Positions 36,193 through 44,238 of a DNA stretch of 44,238 nucleotides are shown piece after piece. Both the position numbers and the translations under genes were made by a program. The notes below the pieces were generated by a model. The model saw only the letters and a list, made by a program, of their open reading frames with translations, was not told the DNA's origin and did not search any database. Where the stretch lies: assembly GCA_001642005.1 (NCBI GenBank), contig LWCA01000178.1, positions 1 through 44,238 on the forward strand, given 5' to 3'. Positions within the stretch are counted from its first letter, which is position 1, and each line of letters opens with the position of its first letter. Source of the stretch: Intoshia linei. Lineage: Eukaryota; Orthonectida; Rhopaluridae.

Positions 36193-38509
36193 TTATTGTG
36201 AGTTTATATGATTTACAATGTCCTTAAATCCATATAAATGTGCAATATCACTTGCAGATTTGCTATATCTATCTTTTAATGATATAGATGCTCCATTTGC
36301 TAGAAGTAATCGAATGATATTTAGTTTACCTAAAATTAATATAAATGTATTCAAAATATAGGTTAATTATTATTGTATTGAAGAGCGTTTACCGTTTAAT
36401 TAACAATCATTTAATCAAGTTTCTTAATAATAAAAATAATCGGTATTTAATAATTATATTAATGTATAATTTATATTAATAATTATTAGATTAGATTCTA
36501 ATAACTTTACACAGATTTTTCAGCAACGTTACGAAAATTAGAATTGATCAGTTTAAACATTTTTTAATTTTATTTTACAAAAAATGTATAACTCAAGGAT
36601 GGGCAACCGTTATACCGGATCTGATCGATAACTAATTCCCGACAACTTTAGATAAAATCAATTTAATTATTTTCATATAAAAATTTGTCACAAAAAGCCA
36701 TGAAGGTCGCCAATGTCGGCCATCCAAAAAAACAATCATTACAACATAAATAATTTTGAATAATAATGAAACATATCCCAAAATTTTATAAAACATAAAT
36801 TCTGGAACGCGTTTTAAAATCATTAGCATTGCCGTAAACCTCAGCCTCAGAAAATCACACTTTCATGATCAAAACCACAAATTACCCATTTTTCTTTAAA
36901 TGAAAAATGTTATAAAATTTTATAAAACATAAATTCTGGGATAATTAATGGATAATAATAAAACAATTGCATCACAAAATTATTTTTAAAATTTTTTACA
37001 AAAATGTTAACAAAATAAATTAAAAGGTAATGTGAAATGATCAGTCCATGTTGAAAAAAGTTTGGTAACCACTCCTTTAAGAAATTGTTAATAGGAATAT
37101 TACCATTTTTGAGTAAGCTTTTATTGAATTTATTTTTTTGGTATAATTAAAAAAGTTCGCCCTCGGCAGAGCTAACTCTTGTTTATACAAAGTGTATAAT
37201 AGTTAAGCTAGTATTTAATAAAAATAATTGACCTTAAACTACACACAATTTAACAAGATTTTGTAAAGATTTTAAATAAATAAATCAATCTAGAATTTCA
37301 TCATTAATCAATTTTCACAAAAGTTACCAAAAAATAAAGCTGAAATATTGAGCTAAAATAATTGTATTTTGTTTACAATTATATTAGTTTATCATGAATA
37401 TAAATTTATTTTTCAACAATATAAATTTTTAAGTAAATACTAGTAAATGTAATTAATATTCGAAGTTTGATCAAAAAAATATATAATTGATGAAAAAAAT
37501 TTTTTTTCATATCATTGTTTTCAGTTAATCTAATTAAAAATATACAATTATTTTATTTAAAGAAAGTAAAGATAGGAAAATTTTATCTAATGCGTAAAAC
37601 TAATTTAATTATATTTGTTATTACATCATTGTACTACGTAATTGTACAATGTAAATATACGCAGTTGCGGATCAAAGATTTTGACAAAAAAACAGTCGTT
37701 AGGTTAATGTCAGTTAGGAATCCTAACTTGGGATGTAGATTCAAAAAGTCAAATTTGTAGAAAGTATGGAAATTAAATACCTGCATAATTAGTATAATAG
37801 CTTTGCATTTATTTGTATAGCAATGTCGGGCCAATTGTAGGTACAACTACATGACATGGATCATGTTTTACATGGGGAAACTCTGGATAAGGGAGGCAAC
37901 GATTTTAATTTCCACTCATAAGTGTTGTATACCACGATAGTATCGTAAATCAGGGTTATAAATTAATATAACAATAGAATTACCCGATTCGGCTGCACAA
38001 TGAAACGGTGTCCATCCCATGTCCATTTTAATATTGACTTTACACCCATGATCAATTAATAATTTGGCGCAATCTACATAACCTAAAGAGAAAATAATGT
38101 ATATTATTGAAATTTTACCTCTTGAGCAAGCCCAATGTAACGGGGTCCTGTTACTGAAATCAGGGTCTCTTCCATTAATGTCAAAATTTGAATTTTTAAG
38201 GTAATCTTTAAGAGATTCGTAGTCTCCAATTGTACAAGCCTCGTGCAATTCAAGTGATTGGCCAGTAAGTAATTCTAAGCCCCTAGACGCATTAGATGGA
38301 TTAACGTATTTTAAAAATTTTTTAGCACGTGACGTATTTGATAGTGGTTGAGCAAACCCCAATTTTTTCGTTTGAATAATTATTCTAAACTTTTTTTTCT
38401 TGGTAACTTTTCGTAGCTTTTCGAGGCAAGTTTCATTTTCGTGTTGTGACAAATCATCAGATAAACTATCAATGTAAGAGTCTGTACAATATGATACAAA
38501 ATCGTTCAT
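36193..38509 (-). CDS. Ankyrin-repeat protein, 208 residues
   Basis: Protein-interaction scaffold of unknown partner. Exons 38119-38509, 37984-38082, 36193-36329; introns 36 bp and 1654 bp. The ATG at 38509 begins a polar, acidic then very basic N-terminus (KVTKKKKFRIIIQTKK, a possible nuclear localisation signal). Ankyrin repeats follow from about residue 88: SLELHEACTIGDYESL, then SNRTPLHWACSRG joined to YVDCAKLLIDHGCKVN, GWTPFHCAAESG joined to KLNIIRLLLANGASI, and a capping repeat SASDIAHLYGFKDIV. Both splice joins fall inside repeats and restore the consensus exactly, which proves the 1654-bp intron even though it carries repeat sequence and an ORF on the other strand. Closest family member not determined. 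Confidence 0.92.
36780..37215 (-). repeat. Fragment of dominant repeat in ankyrin intron
   Basis: The end at 37158-37215 (CCCTCGGCAGAGCTA ... TAAGCTAGTATT) and the 37050-37150 segment match the right-hand 200 bp of the LYPLA intron element. It inflates the second intron of the ankyrin gene. Confidence 0.6.
37590..37760 (+). CDS. Possible secreted small peptide nested in intron
   Basis: 56-residue ORF on the strand opposite the ankyrin gene, inside its 1654-bp intron. It starts with a plausible signal peptide (MRKTNLIIFVITSLYYVIVQ) and continues with a basic stretch containing two Lys-Lys pairs (DFDKKTVV and CRFKKSNL) that could be dibasic processing sites. In favour: signal-like N-terminus followed by hydrophilic mature part. 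Against: short, no homology recognised, no clear transcript signals. Could be a chance ORF. Confidence 0.3.
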   Translation: MRKTNLIIFVITSLYYVIVQCKYTQLRIKDFDKKTVVRLMSVRNPNLGCRFKKSNL

Positions 38510-40842
38510 TATGGTCTATTGCTTTTTTGGGTTTAAATATGTGCTGTTTGGAGTAATCACACAATCAAAGTAACATGTGCAAGAATAAATCAATTAGTGA
38601 AAAATAACACGCAATAAATAATAGGGATACCAATATTTCTATGCTATTATTTATTGAATAAACATTCATAAAAAAGCAGTACAAATTGGAAAAAGCACAA
38701 TGTATATGAAATAGTTATAAATTTAGATTTGTCGTAAAATTTAAAGCTAATAATGGTTTTATTTTAAATAAACCATTCTTATTTGCATATATCCTATTTA
38801 ATTAATCTGTAACACCTTTTCATATCTTGGTATCAATTTTTAACTTCGCCCAACCACATCATTATTTTATGACTATTTTAAGAATAATACTGTATCTACA
38901 TAATTTTAAATTATATACGTTGGTTTAATTCCCATATCCGTTCACTCGCTTTATCGAAAAATTTAGTTTAATGTAATTTGTTTTAAAAATATTCTTGACC
39001 CAAATTTAAAACGTTACATGTAGAAACCCATTAACTTTCAAAATTTGCATTATTTTCATATTCATTTAGTTTTAAATTATTCATTATGTTCAATTTAGGT
39101 CATTAAGTTTAAATAATCCCAAATTATCACAGTATTACTTCAAGTAAAATAATGAACTAATTAAGTAATTTACTTGTACTATTGAATACAGAATATATAA
39201 TACACATAACTTTGCTAATATTCATACTTTATTTTATTTATTCAGTATTTTAATGTTTATATAAAACGTCTGATCTACATAATATTATGAGGTAATCAAT
39301 ATAATTTTAACTTACAAAATGGACTTTTTACATCACATATCAATAAGATAAAAGGGAAGTAATCAGATAAAAGATTTTGATAAATTAAAAATAATGTATT
39401 CAAAGTTTATGAAGAGCTGAGAAAGTAAATTAACGATTTTTTTTCTATCTATAAGTGATGATTTTCATAGTTTCCGTTTTAACAAGACAAACATGTCTGA
39501 AATGTAACTAAATTTTTTAAAAGCATGTCTAAAAGCATCCACCCTTGATGGAGCCATTTGATTTTGAACAAAATAAAAAACAGTCCTATGTTAATACGTA
39601 TCCGGTTTTTCTTCATATATAAAAAAGTTTTAACACATGTATTGACGACTTTAATTAAATATTATTTCCTACTTATCACAAGGTTGTGATTATATTGATT
39701 ATTTATACATTATATTTATGTATCACGCAAAATTTATTAAACAAAAAAATTAGTTTAAATGTTAAAATTTCATGAATAATTAAATAATTTTATAAATAAA
39801 GATAATTACAACTAGTGTTGGCAATTTATCTTAATTTGTATATCGATAATTTATCGATAAAAAATAATAAACTAATTTAATTAAAAAATTAATTACAACT
39901 GTTATATTATTTATTTTTGTTTATAAAGTAGAATTTGCACATTACTGCCGCACCATCAGTTGTAACAGCAATAATTAGATTTATTCCGAATTCAATCAAT
40001 AATGTATTTAACATACACTTGCACATCAAACTATCAAACGATTTTTTACTAAAATAACACCCAAACACCACGTTTCATTCTCCGTATAAATTTTTACATT
40101 CATATATCGTTTATTCTGCATGGATGTATATTCGTCCATAGTGATAGAAAACCTCAATTCTTGTCACATTTATCTTGCAAAATTATTTTAAGTTCTTCCT
40201 TTTTTTATTCTAAAACGATAGAATCATTCTTTTTACAGAGTTATGGCAAGTGGGAGGATCCTCCTAGGAGTATTGTCATTAGTGTTGGCAATTTATCGAA
40301 ATATTTTTATCGATAAAAAATAATAAACTAATTTAATTGAAAAATTAATTACAACTGTTATATTATTTATTTTTGTTTATATACTAGAATTTCAAAAACA
40401 CCAAAGCATTAACAACATCGGGTGATATTCTGGATCTTTTCTTAGTTATATAATGACCAGTTATTTAGAACGCCCTTAGCTTCACAACTGGTAGATTTAA
40501 TAGACATAATTGAATAGTAAAATTTATCAAAGTTGCTTGTTCTCCTTCCTTGATTTTTTTGATTCTTCCACCCTTGATTTGATTTCCTTAATCAAACGAT
40601 AGAATCATTCTTTTTACAGAGTTATGGCAAGTGGGAGAAGTATTGTCATATTGAATAATACGACAACGATTGAGGACAATTAAATATGATGATGTCATGA
40701 ATTTTAAATTTGATGACTCTTTAGAAATAAGTCTTAAATAAAGAAATCGTTCACATTTCTCAAAATTTAAGACCAGAAAATTTGATTTCATTTCTATATT
40801 AGACTTTGGTCATTTTAATTACATTGTAATTGGAAACATTAT
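38510..40842. other. Intergenic region with decayed hAT copies
   Basis: 38510-39810 is AT-rich without a supported gene; 39815-40800 is the tandem hAT remnant listed separately. Confidence 0.5.
39815..40800 (-). mobile_element. Tandem pair of decayed hAT transposase copies
   Basis: Two units, each ending at low coordinate in the same terminal motif (AGTGTTGGCAATTTATC at about 39819 and 40281) followed by about 100 bp of near-identical AT-rich sequence, and each starting at high coordinate with a shared segment (ATAGAATCATTCTTTTTACA at about 40219 and 40601). On the minus strand the 39815-40260 unit encodes ITMDEYTSMQNKRYMNVKIY and VTTDGAAVM, the DEWTS and TDGAA blocks of hAT transposases. 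The 40278-40640 unit encodes the C-terminal dimerisation motif (KKRSRISPDVVNALVFL). Stops break both, so they are non-functional and internally deleted in different places. Confidence 0.75.
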
Positions 40843-43072
40843 TTATGATTTTATTTTACAATTTTTAATATAATATATAATTTTTTTAACATTATTTCTG
40901 TAATCTTTAGACATGAATCCATAAATTATAGGATTCAGTGCTGTGCTGCTGTATCCAAAAATTGTAAACACTGCAATATGAGTAATAATGCTATTTTCAT
41001 AAAAATAGGTAGATAAGCTAGTCTCCATTATCAAATCGAAAAAATGGATAGGAAACATTGTTATAATGAATGACATTGAAATCACCACCATCATTTTGCA
41101 TATCTAAATTAAATTTAAAATTCAGAGTATTATCATCGAACAATGTAGTTGATTGTTCATTCCCAACCCTTTTTATGCTAGGCCCCACATTCACTCCCAG
41201 GCCCACTTCAAAATATGACCAAACGGTCGAAAAAATTTTGGGGATGATATAACAGTTAAATCAAAAAAGAATTATTTCTACAACTGTAATTCACTAACTG
41301 TTTTTTACTAACAACTCTAATTTTCAAATAAATTACAAATCGAAATTTTTTATAGTAGAAAGTCGAGTTTGTTCAAAATTTTATTTTATAGAATTAATGA
41401 TATCACTTTATCTGACGATTCTTAATCTTATTAGATTTTCTTAATACATATTATGGATTAGGTATGACACATGAGAATCATATACTTATATAAAATTGAA
41501 TGTCTGTCTTAACCACAGAAAATTACAAATTCAGGGTCAAACCCCTAATTACCAGTTTTATTTAAATGAAAAAAGTAACAGAATTTTATTAAACATAAAT
41601 TCTGAGTAGTTTTTATTATCATGGCCACTATCAAATCGCAACCTCATAAATTTAAAATCAATTAAAAAAATCGGTCTTAAAATTAAACACTCGCATATAG
41701 AGCCCTCGGTATAGCTATAGCTAGCTGCTTGCTTGTTTGTACGAAGTACATAACAGTCACGCTAATATTCTACAAAATTAAAATTTAATTAATCTAAAGT
41801 ATTAAAATTCCCATTTAAAATTTATAAATTCGTGAAATTTCCTAGGATCTCCATCATAATATCGTATGCCCATCAAATTTACGATGTCCAACAAAAACTC
41901 TGTAGAAATACTAGACAAAGAATTAATGTTTAAACCGTCGCTAGCTCTGTCAAGGGTAGATTTTTAATTTTTGGAGTCATTTAGATTTTAAAAACCATAC
42001 TACACTTTTTAAAAAAATGTTTAAAAAGTTTTAGAATTTTATAAAACATAAATTCTTACATAATTTTTAAAATTATGATCACCATCATAAATAGCAACCT
42101 CAAAAACCTGAATTCTCTCGTCAAAACCCCATATTATCTTTTTTTTAAATCATGAAAAGTGTCCGAAAATTTTAAAAAAAATTGCAGCTTATAGTGCTAT
42201 TTCCAGTTAACACACACTAAAAAATTCGATCCCACAGATTGACGATTTCACGGTCAAAAAAGACGTTTAATGTTCATTTTTTTATTTGGTTACTATTTTA
42301 TTAAAACAAAAATTATTCAATAAATAATAGACGTAAAGTTAAAACAAAGAAAGGAGATTATTCTCATACGGTATATCCAATTGACCTATAGATAAATTTA
42401 AACCTCAGAAATATACGCATTCCCGGCCAAAAATTAGTTTATAAAAAATCAATGGACTGAGGATTTACCGAATATAAAAAATGATGGGTGGGCACAAATC
42501 CCTTAAAAATGGCTGGTATTACTTTTCTGTTTTTTTGTAATTCATTTCCATCTATTCTTAACCTGATTTGAGTGTGTTTTTGATTTCCAGTGGTATCATA
42601 AGTTTTAGCTACCCGTCTCATTTTAATTATAATTATGATACATGTTACAAGAAGGATTATTAACGGCACAAAAAATAAGCAAACTAATCGAATTGGAACA
42701 AGAAATTTTTCAAAAGCTAAAAATAATTATAAATAAAAAACATAAAATACAAAAAAACATTTTTACTCAAGTATTCAGCATTGAATCCTTCTAAGAAAAT
42801 TTTCTTGCCATAAATCAGTTTGTTAATTTTAGTGTAATCAACGTAGCACATCCACAATTCCAGTTCATTATTAGAATATTTTTTTCCGGAAAATACATAT
42901 TGTATAGGTTTAGAAAATACATTTGGTATATAAAAAGTTAATGCTACTGTCCAACACAATCCTATCTTTATATACGAAGATTTTAATGAATTTTGAATTA
43001 ATATTTTCATGGGGTTTGCGATGGCTCGATACCTATTTGTATCTTCATATGAAAAATAAATTATGAATAAAA
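40843..43072 (-). CDS. Rhodopsin-class (peptide-type) GPCR, 5' partial
   Basis: Seven-helix receptor from the end of TM3 to the C-terminus. Exons 42767-43072, 42523-42716 and 40843-41103; introns 50 and 1419 bp; 253 residues, all in phase. Visible landmarks: TM3 end TNRYRAIANPM (the DRY motif reads NRY), TM4 around GLCWTVALTFYIP, extracellular-loop-2 cysteine in LWMCYVDY, TM5 with LVPIRLVCLFFVP, basic intracellular loop 3, TM6 IITMFPIHFF (the usual CWxP tryptophan position reads Phe), TM7 SSTALNPIIYG with intact NPxxY, and a short basic tail. TM1-TM3 exons are not seen; the flank above 43072 is filled by repeats. Most like neuropeptide receptors, ligand unknown. Confidence 0.92.
41480..42430. 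repeat. Composite of dominant repeat in GPCR intron
   Basis: An end with CCCTCGGTATAGCTATAGC at about 41703 followed by GTACGAAGTACATAACAGTC, another end-like piece near 41935 (CGTCGCTAGCTCTGTCAAGG), and internal similarity at 42170-42430 to about 8080-8300. These pieces make up most of the 1419-bp intron. Confidence 0.6.
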
Positions 43073-44006
43073 CTACAATAAAATATAAATATTAACGTAA
43101 TAATCCTTTACTTATATAACATTTAATGTCTGTGTGTGTTACCGTATATTTTAAAAATAAACAGTGGTAGAATTTAAATAAACCAAAATTCTAATACATT
43201 TTTCGCAGTGGATATTTATATCTATTTTTCAGTTTCCACATTTGAGTCCTTTAGGGTCAAAAACCCAATTTTCCCTTTTTATAAATAAAATCAATTCAAA
43301 AAGAAATAATAAAACATAAATTCTGGAACGCGTTGTAAAATCATTAACATTTTCGTAAATCTCAGCCGCAGAAATGTACACCTCATGGTCAAAACCACAC
43401 ATAACAATTTTTTTAAAAAATGACATATTATAAAAATTTATTAAAAAATTTTATACAACATAAATTTTGAAATAGTTTTTAAAATCATAAGCATTATCAT
43501 AAATGACAACTTTAAAAGTGCATTTTCAAGATCAAAACCCATGATTACTTTTTTTTAAAAAAATTAAAAATAATTAATAATTTTTAAAAAGAAGGATAAC
43601 TGGGGTTTTTGACCCGTTAGATGTGAAATTAGGAGGTTGAAATTAAGTTTGCGAACACTCCCAGAACAAACTGTAATTGAAATGTGGACTTTATAAAATT
43701 CTAAGACGGGTAGTTATTAAATAAAGCGTAACACACACACAAAAATCGCATAGCATATATATAAGTTAGGACTTATGCGAATATTTTATTTAAATTTAAC
43801 TATAAAATTTTAATCAGTTTCATATACACTCCGTCCACTAATTATAAATATCAATAAATAATTTATTTAATTCATATTTCTATCAATAAATATAATTAGA
43901 ATACTGGTAACATATCAAAAATTTAGCAGAATATAAAATTAACGAAATGCTATTACATATTCATTCAAAAATTGTAAAATTATTAGTTTTTAATTAATTC
44001 ATACCA
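43073..44006. other. Repeat-filled flank upstream of GPCR exons
   Basis: About 43110-43770 consists of fragments of the dominant repeat family, the last part (43570-43770) inverted, including the end with ACACACACACAAAAATCGC and TATATATAAGTTAGG. No GPCR exon for TM1-TM3 could be found here. Confidence 0.55.
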
Positions 44007-44238
44007 TATTTAGTAAATTAGTGGAAATATAGTGTCCACAATTATAACAACACAACTGTTTATTAATTATAATGACTATATATGCTACATGAATATTTCT
44101 TTCAATAATTGACAATCCTCCAACTTTTAATACTTCGATTGCACGATTTTTTACAGAATCTGATATTTTTAAAAACGTCAAACGTTGGTTTGACTTTATA
44201 ACATTGTAAACGGAAGATTTTGATATATTTATTCCCTT
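44007..44238 (-). CDS. Unassigned exon at window edge
   Basis: A minus-strand frame is open from the window edge to a donor-like GTATGA just after ...STNLLNM near 44007. It encodes KGINISKSSVYNVIKSNQ, which looks helix-turn-helix-like, and later CCYNCGHY, which could bind metal. With only one exon, both a cellular gene and a transposase fragment remain possible. It is on the same strand as the GPCR but shows no receptor features. Confidence 0.35.

Noticed and set aside
39440..39600. Minus-strand short ORFs including APSRVDAFRHAFKKF
   Set aside because: Two frames are open at once, there is no clear exon structure, and part of the sequence (ATCAAGGGTGGA) recurs in the nearby hAT remnant.
1..44238. 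CRISPR arrays, bacterial operons, tRNA or rRNA genes
   Set aside because: No regularly spaced repeats, no tRNA cloverleaf and no rRNA-like segment were seen; the window is spliced animal-type DNA.

Overview
The window is strongly AT-rich eukaryotic nuclear DNA, almost certainly from a small-genome invertebrate animal. The evidence is GT-AG introns that are mostly only 34-57 bp long, animal gene families (ECT2L, ARID1/Osa, Ly6/three-finger protein, rhodopsin-class GPCR, dynein heavy chain) and many decayed DNA transposons. A dynein heavy chain and ECT2L suggest an animal with cilia. An orthonectid or a similarly reduced lineage would fit the tiny introns and AT bias, but that is a guess. Most genes here only appear after splicing by hand, because their exons are shorter than usual ORF cut-offs. 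Intron phase was checked at every join that is reported as resolved.

Layout. 1045-5684 (-): ECT2L-type protein (F-box, DUF4347-like, DH). 7184-11104 (+): complete acyl-protein thioesterase (LYPLA) with a terminal-inverted-repeat element in its third intron. 12011-15850 (+): complete ARID1/BAF250 (Osa) subunit of SWI/SNF. 16007-17681 (-): secreted Ly6/uPAR protein split by a hAT-like MITE. 17774-20239 (-): small two-helix membrane protein split by nested hAT elements. 20995-21286 (+): doubtful small membrane protein. 20.2-25.8 kb is otherwise gene-poor. 25856-28759 (+): unassigned coiled-coil protein with a GC-AG intron. 29.4-32.5 kb: repeat cluster with three isolated N bases. 32646-35712 (+): C-terminal third of the motor region of a dynein heavy chain, cut off next to the repeat cluster. 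36193-38509 (-): small ankyrin-repeat protein with a possible secreted-peptide ORF nested on the other strand of its intron. 39.8-40.8 kb: two decayed hAT transposase copies in tandem. 40843-43072 (-): peptide-type GPCR from TM3 to the C-terminus. 44007-44238 (-): an unassigned exon running off the window.

The genes do not form an obvious pathway. The common theme is architectural: introns are near the minimum size unless a transposon has landed in them, and the few introns longer than 900 bp almost all carry repeat sequence. Two adjacent minus-strand genes (17774-20239 and 16007-17681) are only 92 bp apart with a 3' splice-site-like sequence just before the second start, which raises the possibility of polycistronic, trans-spliced expression.
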